Source: Chitinophaga filiformis (lineage in GTDB: Bacteria; Bacteroidota; Bacteroidia; Chitinophagales; Chitinophagaceae). From it: a stretch of 64,000 bases of DNA. How positions within the stretch are numbered: the first letter of the stretch is position 1; every line of letters starts with the position of its first letter. The translations under genes were made by a program, and so were the position numbers. The DNA is taken from contig NZ_JAKIRP010000004.1 of NCBI RefSeq assembly GCF_021646545.1, positions 124,001-188,000 on the forward strand, written 5' to 3'. Shown here piece after piece: positions 45,133-54,119 of the stretch. The notes below the pieces were generated by a model, which searched no databases, was not told the origin of the DNA, and was given only the letters and a program-made list of their open reading frames with translations.

Positions 45133-46200
45133 TTATTTTACTTTCTTCTTTACGCTTGTTTTAGGTTTTGAAACGGGCGCTGCTGAAGATGCACGCTCTA
45201 TCAGCTGGATAGGCACCAATTCTTCCGAGTAACGCTGTGGTGTTGTTCCGGGCTGCTGTAAGAGGTCCAGCAGTGCATTGGCTACCCGCTCTCCCATAAT
45301 AGCCGGGAACTGATCGACGGAAGTGATGGAAGGTGTAATGATCTCTGCACGCGGATCATTGGAGTATCCCACTATTTTGAGATCTTCCGGTACCCGCACA
45401 TTGATCTTACGGCAGTATTCCAGTATAGTGATGGCCGTCGTGTCATTAGCAGCAAAGATCCCATCAGGATAAGGCTGCCTGGAAAAGATCTTCTCACAGG
45501 TCAGTAAGGCATTTTCTTTCGTGAGCTCCTGGTAGAAAACCCTTGATTTTTTGAAAGGGATCTTATGCTTACGCAGGGCATTTTTATATCCTGCCACGCG
45601 TTCTGTGTACAGGTTACAGGTCAGTGGTCCTGAAATGTGTACTATATCCCTGCAGCCTTTTTCTATCAGGTGTTCTGTTACGGTATAACCTCCCAGGTAA
45701 TCATCGCCCTTTATCACTTTCACCTTGTAATCTTTCGGTACGCGGTCAAAGAATACCAACGGAATATGATTATCCTTAAAAATGTCAAAATGTGAAAAGT
45801 CGGTTGTATAGAGTGTACTGGAAACAGCCAGTGCATCGATCCTGGTAGAATACAGGGTTTCTGCGAGCGCTATTTCCTGTTCCAGGGAATCATTGGATTG
45901 ACAGATCAGCACATGATACCCGTGCTCGTGCAGTTTGTTCTGTATAACTGTACTGATGGTAGCAGGAAAGAACATAGAGATACGCGGCACAACCAGGCCC
46001 ACGGTGCGGCTTTTACTGTTGCGCAAACCGGCGGCCATCGCATTGGGGCGGTATCCGAGCTTATTCGCCATCTTCTTTACCTTTTCCTTTGTGCGGATGC
46101 TGATATTGGGATGATCGTTCAGCGCACGGGAAACGGTAGATACGGAAAGTTTCAGCTCTTCCGCAATATCAACAATTGTCTTTTCTGTTCTTTTGCTCAT
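45133..46200 (-). CDS. LacI-family regulator of the uronate region
   Basis: 355 residues. Helix-turn-helix IVDIAEELKLSVSTVSRALN, hinge LGYRPNAMAAGLRNSKSRTV, then a binding-protein-like sensor (VGLVVPRISMFFPATISTVI from about 68) ending in a basic tail (KPKTSVKKKVK). It sits between kduD and GH88 within the uronate genes. The palindromes TGCAAACGTTTGCA at 49098 and 52391, and the related site at 45071, are typical LacI-family operators and flank only uronate genes. It is therefore the likely regulator of all of them, sensing a keto-deoxy sugar acid such as KDG; the effector is inferred. Confidence 0.93.
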   Translation of the reverse strand: MSKRTEKTIVDIAEELKLSVSTVSRALNDHPNISIRTKEKVKKMANKLGYRPNAMAAGLRNSKSRTVGLVVPRISMFFPATISTVIQNKLHEHGYHVLICQSNDSLEQEIALAETLYSTRIDALAVSSTLYTTDFSHFDIFKDNHIPLVFFDRVPKDYKVKVIKGDDYLGGYTVTEHLIEKGCRDIVHISGPLTCNLYTERVAGYKNALRKHKIPFKKSRVFYQELTKENALLTCEKIFSRQPYPDGIFAANDTTAITILEYCRKINVRVPEDLKIVGYSNDPRAEIITPSITSVDQFPAIMGERVANALLDLLQQPGTTPQRYSEELVPIQLIERASSAAPVSKPKTSVKKKVK

Positions 46201-46221
46201 AGATCAATATTCAGGTGCAGT

Positions 46222-46989
46222 TTATCGCCCCATCCACCCTCCGTCAACCGTGAGAATCGTACCGTGTACATAATCGGCTGCCGCAGAAGCCAGGAATACA
46301 ACAGGCCCTTTGAAATCGGCCGGTTCTCCCCAGCGCCCCGCAGGGATACGCTCCAGTATAGAAGCACTGCGTTTTTCATCTGCACGCAATGCAGCTGTAT
46401 TATCAGTAGCAATATATCCCGGAGCAATCGCATTTACATTCACCCCCTTACCGGCCCATTCATTGGCAAAGGCTTTTACCAGTGAACCTACCGCTCCTTT
46501 ACTGGCGGCATAGCCAGGTACATTGATCCCCCCCTGGAAGGTGAGAAGCGATGCTGTAAAGATAATCTTTCCGCTGCCACGCGCTATCATTCCTTTACCG
46601 ATTTCGCGGGTCAGGATAAATTGCGCATTCAGGTTGATATTGATCACTTCATCCCAGTATTCGTCCGGATGTTCTGCCGCTGGCTTACGCAGAATAGTGC
46701 CGGCATTATTCACCAGGATATCTATGGCAGGATGTTGTGCTGTTACCTCTTTGATGAAAGCATACAACGCCTCACGATTTCCCAGATCGCACTGGTACCC
46801 ATAGAACTTCCGACCTGTAGCCTTGACAGCCTTTTCCACTTCACTGCCTTCCTTTTCCAGCGATGCTGACACACCGATAACATCAGCTCCCGCTTCTGCC
46901 AGTGCTACAGCCATCCCTAAGCCTATCCCTCTTTTACATCCTGTTACCAACGCGGTTTTACCTCTCAGGTCAAATGATTGTAAGATCAT
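46222..46989 (-). CDS. kduD: 2-dehydro-3-deoxy-D-gluconate 5-dehydrogenase (SDR)
   Basis: 255 residues from the ATG at 46989; an upstream in-frame extension lies inside the neighbouring gene. Short-chain dehydrogenase: TALVTGCKRGIGLGMAVALA (dinucleotide-binding TGxxxGIG) near residue 12, NNAGTILRKPAAEHPD near 90, a catalytic Ser in TASLLTFQG, YAASK (Tyr and Lys) near 155, and the C-terminal ILTVDGGWMGR. KduD reduces 2,5-diketo-3-deoxygluconate, the KduI product, to 2-keto-3-deoxygluconate. The gene follows kduI and DUF4861 in the same orientation, supporting KduD over other closely similar gluconate dehydrogenases. Confidence 0.9.
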   Translation of the reverse strand: MILQSFDLRGKTALVTGCKRGIGLGMAVALAEAGADVIGVSASLEKEGSEVEKAVKATGRKFYGYQCDLGNREALYAFIKEVTAQHPAIDILVNNAGTILRKPAAEHPDEYWDEVININLNAQFILTREIGKGMIARGSGKIIFTASLLTFQGGINVPGYAASKGAVGSLVKAFANEWAGKGVNVNAIAPGYIATDNTAALRADEKRSASILERIPAGRWGEPADFKGPVVFLASAAADYVHGTILTVDGGWMGR

Positions 46990-47006
46990 ATAAGTATTAT
47001 ACCTTT

Positions 47007-48149
47007 TTACTGATTGATGTTTATTTCCAGTGGAGCTGACAGCTTTTCGGCAAACGTCTGCAGATAAGTGAACCATTGCGCAGCACTGGTATAACGGCCC
47101 GCCTTGTTCCATGCTGCACCGAAATAATACACAAAGGGCTGTTTAGCACTTGCTTTGGCATGGGCCAGCAAATGCTGTGCTGTTACCTCCATAGGCCCCT
47201 GATGGACGGGCAATACCAGTCCCACACCTGTGATGCCATCAGCTCCATGCTCCGGCTCCCAATAGCCTGCAATACCTGTTTTCTCATCCAGTAGGATAGT
47301 GCCAGGCGCCGGCCGTTTCACGATACCGGCTACTACCGGTAAGCTATCCCCTTGCTTCAGCGTGTATTGTACAGTCATTTTGTTGAGCTGAGAACCGGCA
47401 TCCAGTGAGACCGTTTTCACAACAGACACCGTTGTGCTACCTACCTGCCAGGCTTCATAACCCAGCTGGAAGGTACAGCGCAAAGGGCCACTGTCCAGTA
47501 CTTTCCAGGTTCTGTAATTACGCGGATAATAGATAGAGTCATTCATATATGGCGCAATATCGCCACCACCCAACGTCATGCCTACATGATAATAATCAAG
47601 TCCCTGTCCATTATCATGGTGATAATCGTTGGTTTTATACCACTTATTCAACACAAGCTCACTGGTGCGTTTTGTCCAGACGTCTACGCCATGCGCATTT
47701 TCAGCGGGAAAGTTTTCCAATGCGGCTCCATACATACGGAAGGCAACACGGTCGTTTTCCCAGGCAAAATCATCCTTTCGCTCCGGCACAAAACGCGCAT
47801 AAGTGCGGGATACTACGGGAGCTGGTTTACCCGGTACGGCTGTAATAACTACATTGCCATGAGCAGGAACACTCACCTGCACCAGTAGCAACTGAGGCTG
47901 CGGAGCCCCCTCATATGCCAGCTGGTAAGGCAGCTCTTTTCCAGTCTGTTTGTTGATCAGCTTAAAAGGGCCGGTGACCGCATGTAGTCTGGCATATGGT
48001 ATTTCCACAAGTTCTTCATTGCGGGCAATAGCAGAAGGATTTTTGATCGTAATGCTTAGCGGTGCAGCAACTGCATGCTTCGTGGAACTGGCCAGCAGGC
48101 TGGAATGGCAAATACCTGTGGCCATTAACAATAAAAATATCCGCTTCAT
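47007..48149 (-). CDS. DUF4861-family secreted protein
   Basis: 380 residues with a signal peptide (MKRIFLLLMATGICHSSLLA). The N-terminal region (ITIKNPSAIARNEELVEIPY, near 32) looks like a beta-sandwich. The main body has ENDRVAFRMYGAALENF near 130, HDNGQGLDYYHVGMTLGGGD near 180 and a late PFVYYFGAAWNKAGRYTSAA near 335, as in DUF4861 proteins found in pectin and uronate loci of Bacteroidota. Enzyme activity of the family is not certain to me. It lies between kduI and kduD, six and 17 bases from its neighbours, so it belongs to the same operon and probably handles extracytoplasmic uronate oligomers. Confidence 0.85.
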   Translation of the reverse strand: MKRIFLLLMATGICHSSLLASSTKHAVAAPLSITIKNPSAIARNEELVEIPYARLHAVTGPFKLINKQTGKELPYQLAYEGAPQPQLLLVQVSVPAHGNVVITAVPGKPAPVVSRTYARFVPERKDDFAWENDRVAFRMYGAALENFPAENAHGVDVWTKRTSELVLNKWYKTNDYHHDNGQGLDYYHVGMTLGGGDIAPYMNDSIYYPRNYRTWKVLDSGPLRCTFQLGYEAWQVGSTTVSVVKTVSLDAGSQLNKMTVQYTLKQGDSLPVVAGIVKRPAPGTILLDEKTGIAGYWEPEHGADGITGVGLVLPVHQGPMEVTAQHLLAHAKASAKQPFVYYFGAAWNKAGRYTSAAQWFTYLQTFAEKLSAPLEININQ

Positions 48150-48154
48150 GGTTC

Positions 48155-48991
48155 TTATTTGAGATCAGGTATTGCGCAAACATCCATATCGCTGTAATCC
48201 AGGTTTTCACCGGCCATACCCCAGATGAAAGTGTAGTTGCTGGTACCGGCACCTGAGTGAATAGACCAGGGAGGAGAAATTACTGCCTGCTCATTCTGCA
48301 TCCAGATATGTCTTGTCTCCTGTGGTTGCCCCCAGAAATGGCATACTGACTGCCCCTGCGGAACTTCAAAATAAAAGTAAACTTCCATACGCCTGTCGTG
48401 CGTATGCGCAGGCATCGTGTTCCATACACTGCCGGGTTTCAGTTCGGTCATCCCCATCTGCAGCTGGCAGGTGGGCAGCACAGTACTTACCAGCAATTTA
48501 TTGATAGTACGATGGTTGGCTGTTTCCATCGTGCCAAGCGTTACTACTTCTGCATCCTTACGGGTAATGTGACGGGTAGGATATTCATGATGGGCCGGCG
48601 TTGAATTCAGGTAAAACTTAGCCGGAGCGGTGGCGTCCTTACTGCTGAACAGTAGTTCCTTCCGGCCTTTTCCGATGTATAATGCTTCTTTAAACCCGAT
48701 CTCAAAAGTTTCGCCGTCCACTTTTACCACACCGGCGCCACCTACGTTGATAATACCAAGCTCTCTCCTTTCCAGGAAATAAGCGGCTTTGAACTGGTCC
48801 GGCGGTGTCAGCGTCAGGGCTTTAGTTACCGGGAAGATCCCGCCGGTCACAAAACGATCATAATGACTATACACCAGTTTAATCTCATCCTGTACAAAAA
48901 GCTGTTCTATCAAAAGTTCCTTCCTGGTCTGTGCGGTGTTCCAGCTCAGCACTTCTGCCGGGCTGGCGGCATACCTGGTTTCTGCAGTCAT
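48155..48991 (-). CDS. kduI: 5-keto-4-deoxyuronate isomerase
   Basis: 278 residues. KduI converts 5-keto-4-deoxyuronate, the product from unsaturated uronic acid, to 2,5-diketo-3-deoxygluconate in the cytosol. Cupin-type features: LLIEQLFVQDEIKLVYSHYD near residue 26, FLERRELGIINVGGAGVVKV near 72, YIGKGRKELLF near 102, WNTMPAHTHDRRMEVYFYFE near 190 (metal-binding His residues), and AVISPPWSIHSGAGTSNYTF near 236. The length matches the family (about 280). It is the first gene of the kduI-DUF4861-kduD operon, divergent from uxaA, with a perfect operator palindrome between the two. Confidence 0.96.
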   Translation of the reverse strand: MTAETRYAASPAEVLSWNTAQTRKELLIEQLFVQDEIKLVYSHYDRFVTGGIFPVTKALTLTPPDQFKAAYFLERRELGIINVGGAGVVKVDGETFEIGFKEALYIGKGRKELLFSSKDATAPAKFYLNSTPAHHEYPTRHITRKDAEVVTLGTMETANHRTINKLLVSTVLPTCQLQMGMTELKPGSVWNTMPAHTHDRRMEVYFYFEVPQGQSVCHFWGQPQETRHIWMQNEQAVISPPWSIHSGAGTSNYTFIWGMAGENLDYSDMDVCAIPDLK

Positions 48992-49097
48992 AATCTCGAC
49001 ATATTAAATTAAGAAATGATAATTCATGTTGGGGATGCTGTATCAGTTGCATCTTTTTTCATAACCTGAATGAAAGGTAACGCTTAAAGCCGAAAAT

Positions 49098-49111
49098 TGC
49101 AAACGTTTGCA
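49098..49111. promoter_or_regulatory. Perfect LacI-type operator between kduI and uxaA
   Basis: TGCAAACGTTTGCA is a perfect 14-base palindrome. The kduI start lies 107 bases to its left and the uxaA start 156 bases to its right. A second inverted repeat, AAAATCTTA / TAAGATTTT (49200-49225), lies in the uxaA leader. The same operator recurs at 52391. Confidence 0.75.
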
Positions 49112-49266
49112 TAAAATACCGGAAATAACAGGAGGGCTAATCTTAAAGGGCTAAAATGTTTTAGCTAAACACTTGTGCGGTCCCGACTGTTCTAAAGGCA
49201 AAATCTTATCAAGGATTAAGATTTTAGTATTAACAGTGGGTGATGATATTTTATACTTTAGCTATT

Positions 49267-50913
49267 ATGAATACGTTTCTACAAATACATCCTGATGACA
49301 ATGTACTGGTCGCCCTGCAGGACCTGCAGCGTGGCACAGCAGTCAGGTTTAATGGTTCCACAATTACTTTGCTGAAAGATGTTCCCGCTAAACATAAATT
49401 CATGATCTCCGACATTCAGACCGGCGATCCTATTACTATGTACGGTGTACTTGTTGGTAAAGCAAATACCCCCATCCACAAGGGAGAAATCATTACTACT
49501 GAGAATATTAAGCATGATGCCAACGCTTTTCATGAAAAGGAAGGCAGCATTGAATGGCAGAAACCTGATGTCAGCAAATGGAAAGACCGCACCTTTATGG
49601 GCTTTCCACGTAAAGACGGACAGGTAGGTACCCGCAACTACTGGCTGGTGATACCACTGGTCTTCTGCGAAAACCGCAATGTAAGTGTGATCAAAACGGC
49701 CTTTGAAAAAGGGCTGGGATTTGCTCCGACAGAAGTATACAACGAGCAGGTACAGGACCTCGTATCCCTATACAAAAGCGGTAACCTGGATGCAATAAAA
49801 ACTTATAAGGCAGAAGCAGTAACGCTTACCAACAAACGTAATACTGTCTTCTCCAATATCGATGGTATCAAGTTCCTGACACACGAAGGTGGTTGCGGAG
49901 GTACGCGCCAGGACTCAGATGCGCTCTGTGCACTGCTGGCGGGTTATATCCATCATCCGAATGTGGCGGGAGCAACAGTGTTAAGCCTGGGATGTCAACA
50001 TGCTCAGGTATCCATACTGAAAGCTGCACTGAACAAATTGAACCCACAGTTCGACAAGCCGGTACTGGTGTTTGAACAGCAGAAGAGTCCTTCGGAATTT
50101 GAGATGTTGTCAGACGCAATCAGGGAGACGTTCCTTGCACTGGTAGAAGCTGATAAGGTAACCCGTCAGCCAGCCCCGCTCTCCAAACTGGTTATCGGCC
50201 TCGAATGCGGTGGTTCTGATGGCTTCTCTGGTATATCAGCCAACCCTGCGGTAGGCCATACCTCTGACCTGCTGGTAGCTTTGGGCGGCAGTTCTATCCT
50301 TTCCGAGTTTCCTGAACTGTGTGGTGTGGAGCAGGAACTGATCAACCGTTGTGTTGAGAAGAACACTGCCGATAAATTCATCCACATCATGCGGGCTTAT
50401 GAAAGTCAGGCAGAGTCTGCAGGCTCAGGTTTCTATATGAACCCTTCGCCTGGCAACATCAAAGACGGCCTGATCACTGATGCTATTAAATCAGCCGGCG
50501 CCGCTAAAAAAGGCGGTATTTCTCCTGTAGTGGATGTGCTGGACTATACAGAATATGTCACCAAACCAGGGCTAAACCTGCTCTGTACACCCGGTAATGA
50601 CGTTGAATCCACTTCTGCAGAAGTAGGTTCCGGTGCTAACATCGTTTTGTTCACCACAGGTCTCGGCACACCAACCGGCAACCCGATCGCTCCTGTTTTA
50701 AAACTCGCTACCAACACGAAACTGGCGAACCGTATGCCGGATATCATCGATATCAATACAGGTACTATCATCAGTGGTGAAAAGACCATTGAAGAAATGG
50801 GAGAAGAGATCCTGGAATATGTGATCAAAACTGCCAGTGGAGAATTAAAGACGAAAGCTGAACTGTTAAATCAGGACGACTTCATTCCATGGAAACGTGG
50901 GGTGAGCCTGTAA
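49267..50913 (+). CDS. uxaA: Altronate dehydratase
   Basis: 548 residues from the ATG at 49267; the nine upstream codons in frame are less likely. A small SAF-type N-terminal domain (FLQIHPDDNVLVALQDLQRG; GEIITTENIKHDAN) is joined to the main dehydratase domain, which begins about residue 108 with MGFPRKDGQVGTRNYWLVIP. THEGGCGGTRQDSDALCALL near 205 and LSLGCQHAQVSILKAALNKL near 240 carry the conserved Cys residues, and LECGGSDGFSGISANPAVG near 318 continues the core. It dehydrates D-altronate to 2-keto-3-deoxygluconate, the meeting point with the KduI/KduD branch. Divergent from kduI across the shared operator. Confidence 0.95.
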   Translation: MNTFLQIHPDDNVLVALQDLQRGTAVRFNGSTITLLKDVPAKHKFMISDIQTGDPITMYGVLVGKANTPIHKGEIITTENIKHDANAFHEKEGSIEWQKPDVSKWKDRTFMGFPRKDGQVGTRNYWLVIPLVFCENRNVSVIKTAFEKGLGFAPTEVYNEQVQDLVSLYKSGNLDAIKTYKAEAVTLTNKRNTVFSNIDGIKFLTHEGGCGGTRQDSDALCALLAGYIHHPNVAGATVLSLGCQHAQVSILKAALNKLNPQFDKPVLVFEQQKSPSEFEMLSDAIRETFLALVEADKVTRQPAPLSKLVIGLECGGSDGFSGISANPAVGHTSDLLVALGGSSILSEFPELCGVEQELINRCVEKNTADKFIHIMRAYESQAESAGSGFYMNPSPGNIKDGLITDAIKSAGAAKKGGISPVVDVLDYTEYVTKPGLNLLCTPGNDVESTSAEVGSGANIVLFTTGLGTPTGNPIAPVLKLATNTKLANRMPDIIDINTGTIISGEKTIEEMGEEILEYVIKTASGELKTKAELLNQDDFIPWKRGVSL

Positions 50914-50916
50914 TCT

Positions 50917-50976
50917 CATCATATTAAACTAAAAAAGGCTCATTGTACAATGAGCCTTTTTTAGTTTAATATGATG
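50917..50976. terminator. Perfect 60-base palindromic bidirectional terminator
   Basis: Bases 50917-50946 are the exact reverse complement of 50947-50976. The core AAAAAAGGCTCATTG followed by its complement gives A/T runs on both sides, so it ends both uxaA (plus) and exuT (minus). The arms are unusually long and exact for a terminator. Confidence 0.9.
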
Positions 50977-50981
50977 CGTAT

Positions 50982-52343
50982 CTAAAGCTTTACCTGCTCC
51001 ATCCTTGGTGCAAAAAGATGCATGATGAGCCAGGCGAGCAAATACATTGAACCACTGATCAGGAACAGGATATTATATCCTGCACCAATGTTGCCCTGCG
51101 CTTTATAATAGTCGAGCAAATACCCTACTAATATCGGAAACAGGCTACCTCCTATCGATCCGGCCATTCCACCGATGCCTACTACGGAACTCACCGCATG
51201 CTTGGGGAACATATCCGAAGCTGTTGTGAAGATATTTGCCGACCATGCCTGGTGTGCTGCTGCGGCCAGACTGATCAAACCTACAACTACCCATATATTG
51301 TTAGTGGCTTTGGCAAACATAATCGGTACTACACAGATAGCAAAAAGCAACATGGATGTTTTACGTGCTTTAAACACCGGCCAGCCTTTTTTGATCAGCC
51401 AGGAAGACAGGTATCCACCGCCAATACTTCCTATCGTGGTAGCTGTATAGATGACGAATAACTGCAGATTAGGTTTTTTGAAATCAAGGTTAAATGTAGT
51501 GGCAAAGTAAGAGGGCAGCCAGAAGAGGAAAAACCACCAGATAGGATCTGTAAGCAGTTTACCAAATACAAATGCCCATGTCTGTTTGACTCCTAACAGC
51601 TGTTTCCAGCTTATACTTTTCTTCTCATGAGGTGCCGACGCGGAAGCTACTGCTGCTGCAGTTACCGGTTTAACACCGGCAGGAAGCTCCTCCGTAGTGG
51701 GCTGATCATCACTGTGAATATGATCATATTCTGCCTGTGTCAGTTTCTTGTGCCGCGCAGGGATTTCGTACATCACCGCCCAGAATATCAGCCATACAAA
51801 TCCTATCAATCCCGTCCAGATAAACGCATGCTGCCAGCCATAGGCGCCTGCCAGCCAGGGAACTACAATCGGTGCAATTACTGCCCCAATATTAGCGCCT
51901 GAATTAAAAATACCTGTAGCCAGTGCACGTTCTTTCTTCGGAAACCATTCTGCCACGGTTTTAATTGCCACCGGGAAGTTTCCGGATTCTCCGAGTCCGA
52001 GGAATACACGCGCCACCCCGAATCCGAATGTTGTTTTTGCCAGTGCGTGTCCCATCGCAGCGATACTCCATACAACGATAGATAAAATATACCCCATTTT
52101 GGTGCCTATCTTATCCACCAGGCGGCCGAAGACCAGCAGCCCTACTGCATATGCTGCCGCAAAAGCGGACATCATACCACCGAAGTCCTTTTCCGTCCAG
52201 TTGAACTGGTCCGGGGCCATTAGTATAGGCTTCAGCAGACCTATCACCTGACGGTCTATATAGTTAATTGTTGTAGCAAAGAAGAGTAATGCACAAATGC
52301 GCCAACGGTACTTGCCAATTGTAGTGGAATCCATGCCTTTCAT
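50982..52343 (-). CDS. exuT: Hexuronate MFS transporter (ExuT-like)
   Basis: 453 residues with about 12 helices of the major facilitator superfamily. Anion:cation symporter signatures: ICALLFFATTINYIDRQVIG near residue 15, VFGRLVDKIGTKMGYILSI near 75, VARVFLGLGESGNFPVAIKT near 105 and WFPKKERALATGIFNSGANI near 130. There is an acidic/Ala-rich central loop (AAVASASAPHEKK) and a late GIGGMAGSIGGSLFPILVGY. Such proteins take up galacturonate or glucuronate with protons. Located in the uronate cluster with a perfect TGCAAACGTTTGCA operator 48 bases upstream. Exact specificity is inferred from neighbours. Confidence 0.9.
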   Translation of the reverse strand: MKGMDSTTIGKYRWRICALLFFATTINYIDRQVIGLLKPILMAPDQFNWTEKDFGGMMSAFAAAYAVGLLVFGRLVDKIGTKMGYILSIVVWSIAAMGHALAKTTFGFGVARVFLGLGESGNFPVAIKTVAEWFPKKERALATGIFNSGANIGAVIAPIVVPWLAGAYGWQHAFIWTGLIGFVWLIFWAVMYEIPARHKKLTQAEYDHIHSDDQPTTEELPAGVKPVTAAAVASASAPHEKKSISWKQLLGVKQTWAFVFGKLLTDPIWWFFLFWLPSYFATTFNLDFKKPNLQLFVIYTATTIGSIGGGYLSSWLIKKGWPVFKARKTSMLLFAICVVPIMFAKATNNIWVVVGLISLAAAAHQAWSANIFTTASDMFPKHAVSSVVGIGGMAGSIGGSLFPILVGYLLDYYKAQGNIGAGYNILFLISGSMYLLAWLIMHLFAPRMEQVKL

Positions 52344-52390
52344 TTTGGAATTTATAAAGCGTTATCAATTTACAACAGTCTGGTGAATAA

Positions 52391-52404
52391 TGCAAACGTT
52401 TGCA
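52391..52404. promoter_or_regulatory. Perfect LacI-type operator before exuT
   Basis: TGCAAACGTTTGCA, identical to the site at 49098, lies 48 bases upstream of the exuT start and 37 bases after the eda stop, so exuT can be controlled separately from the uxaB-uxaC-kdgK-eda genes. Confidence 0.75.
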
Positions 52405-52440
52405 TCTTTTACTGTTGAAACCCTGGTTTTCGCGTGGCAG

Positions 52441-53106
52441 TTATTTACTTATGCCCTTTACCAATTCCACAAGGCCGGACATCTGCGTACGCAATGCAGC
52501 CCAGTCCTTCTTGTCTATCAAGTCTTTATTTAGCAGGTTGGAGCCCATGCCGACGCAGACTACACCTGCGTCCAGCCATGATTTTATGCTCTCTTTAGTT
52601 GGTTCCACTCCTCCTGTTGGCATAAATTTCATTTTAGGGAACAGTGGTTTAATCGCTTTTACGAAACCAGGTCCCAGCACATTTCCGGGAAACAACTTCG
52701 TCAACGGCGCCTCGTGCTTTTCAGCCACTGCAATTTCAGACGGGGTCATACAACCGGGTATCCATACAATATTCTCTTTGCGGCAGCTGTCTGCCACGCC
52801 TGCATCTATGATGGGGCTTACAATGAAATCAGCCCCCATATCTGCAAACACTTTTACATCTTCACCATTTTTAATGGTACCGATACCCAGATACATGTCA
52901 GCCATAGCTGCTTTCTTCTTCTCCTGCATAGCGGCAAAATTGCGCCGTGCACCTTCTCCACGGTTAGTAAATTCAAACACACGGAGCCCCGCATCATAAC
53001 AGGCCTGCAATACTTCTACACATACTGCGGCATCATCGTGATAAAATACGGGAATTACTTTACTGCGCTCAAATGCGGCAATGATCTCTGCTGCTGGTGC
53101 TGCCAT
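52441..53106 (-). CDS. eda: 2-keto-3-deoxy-6-phosphogluconate aldolase
   Basis: 221 residues. It cleaves KDPG to pyruvate and glyceraldehyde-3-phosphate. Class I aldolase features: IAAFERSKVIPVFYHDDAAV at the N-terminus, VFEFTNRGEGARRNFAAMQE near 40 (catalytic Glu region), ADFIVSPIIDAGVADSC near 95, APLTKLFPGNVLGPGFVKAI near 145 (Schiff-base Lys in LTKLFP), and FMPTGGVEPTKESIKSWLDA near 170. It starts two bases after the kdgK stop, so the two genes are coupled and supply successive steps. The same enzyme can also serve the Entner-Doudoroff route, but no edd is in the window. Confidence 0.95.
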   Translation of the reverse strand: MAAPAAEIIAAFERSKVIPVFYHDDAAVCVEVLQACYDAGLRVFEFTNRGEGARRNFAAMQEKKKAAMADMYLGIGTIKNGEDVKVFADMGADFIVSPIIDAGVADSCRKENIVWIPGCMTPSEIAVAEKHEAPLTKLFPGNVLGPGFVKAIKPLFPKMKFMPTGGVEPTKESIKSWLDAGVVCVGMGSNLLNKDLIDKKDWAALRTQMSGLVELVKGISK

Positions 53107-53108
53107 GT

Positions 53109-54107
53109 CTATATCAGTTTTAAGATGTCTGCTTTATCTGTTAAGTTAAAATCTCCTTTGACGAATAACTTCGACCAGGCTGCTGCTGCTGCAAATGAAA
53201 TGGTCTGCTGTGCATCCATTCCGCTTACCTGTGCATGTATCAGCCCTGCCATAAAACTATCGCCGCTGCCCACACGGTCTACCACTTCATTCGTCTCATA
53301 TTGTTTTGATACCTTCAGTTCTCCGCCTTCATACCAGGTGGCATAATAGAGGTTATGCGTAAATGCATTGGAAAAACGGAAAGTAAAAGCCACCTGTTTA
53401 CAACGGGGATACTTCTCTGTAATCTCTTTGGCTACGGATGCGGCTTCCGCGAGGTAGGTGTCTTTTGTGGCCGTCTCCAGCGCTACAGTGTTTAATGTAG
53501 TATCCAGCATCTGGTGGGCGGCCCAGATATTGCCCATTACCACATCGCAATACTGTACCAGTTCCGGCATTACCGCGAATGGCTGTTTGCCATACTGCCA
53601 CAGCTTACTGCGATAGTTCAGGTCTGTCGATATCTTCAGGCCTTTGCGTGATGCGGCCTCCAGCACTTCTTTACAGATAGCGGCTGTATCTTCATTCAGG
53701 GCGGGTGTCAGTGCACTCCAGTGAAACCATTCTGCGTCTCCCAGCAGGCTGTCCCAATCCACTGAACCACGTTGCATCTGACTGAAAGATGAATATTTCC
53801 TGTCGTATACAACACCTGCATTTTTCAGGTCGGTTCCTTGTTCCAGGAAATAGATCCCGATACGGTCACCGCCTTTCAGTACACGGTCTGTCACTATTCC
53901 CAGGCCTTCCAGCTGTTCTAATACCTGTGTGGCAATGCCATTGTCAGGTACTTTACTGATATAAGAAACCGGTGTGCCCCAGCGTGCCAGTGCTGCAGCT
54001 ACGTTAGCTTCCGCGCCACCTACAAACAAGGCTGCGCTATTCTTGTTCCACTCCGGTGATAAGCGTAATAATATCTCTCCAAACGAAATTACTTTAACTG
54101 GCTTCAT
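53109..54107 (-). CDS. kdgK: 2-keto-3-deoxygluconate kinase
   Basis: 332 residues, PfkB/ribokinase family. It phosphorylates KDG to KDPG for Eda. N-terminal VISFGEILLRLSPEWNKN, substrate-binding-type FVGGAEANVAAALARWGTPV near 28, GDRIGIYFLEQGTDLKNAGV near 85 and the ATP/anion-hole motif VDRVGSGDSFMAGLIHAQVS near 278 with the catalytic Asp in GSGDS. It is followed two bases later by eda and preceded by uxaC at 12 bases, consistent with a uxaB-uxaC-kdgK-eda operon. Other PfkB sugar kinases look similar, but the neighbours make KDG the best substrate. Confidence 0.93.
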   Translation of the reverse strand: MKPVKVISFGEILLRLSPEWNKNSAALFVGGAEANVAAALARWGTPVSYISKVPDNGIATQVLEQLEGLGIVTDRVLKGGDRIGIYFLEQGTDLKNAGVVYDRKYSSFSQMQRGSVDWDSLLGDAEWFHWSALTPALNEDTAAICKEVLEAASRKGLKISTDLNYRSKLWQYGKQPFAVMPELVQYCDVVMGNIWAAHQMLDTTLNTVALETATKDTYLAEAASVAKEITEKYPRCKQVAFTFRFSNAFTHNLYYATWYEGGELKVSKQYETNEVVDRVGSGDSFMAGLIHAQVSGMDAQQTISFAAAAAWSKLFVKGDFNLTDKADILKLI

Positions 54108-54119
54108 GCGCTTTAGGGT

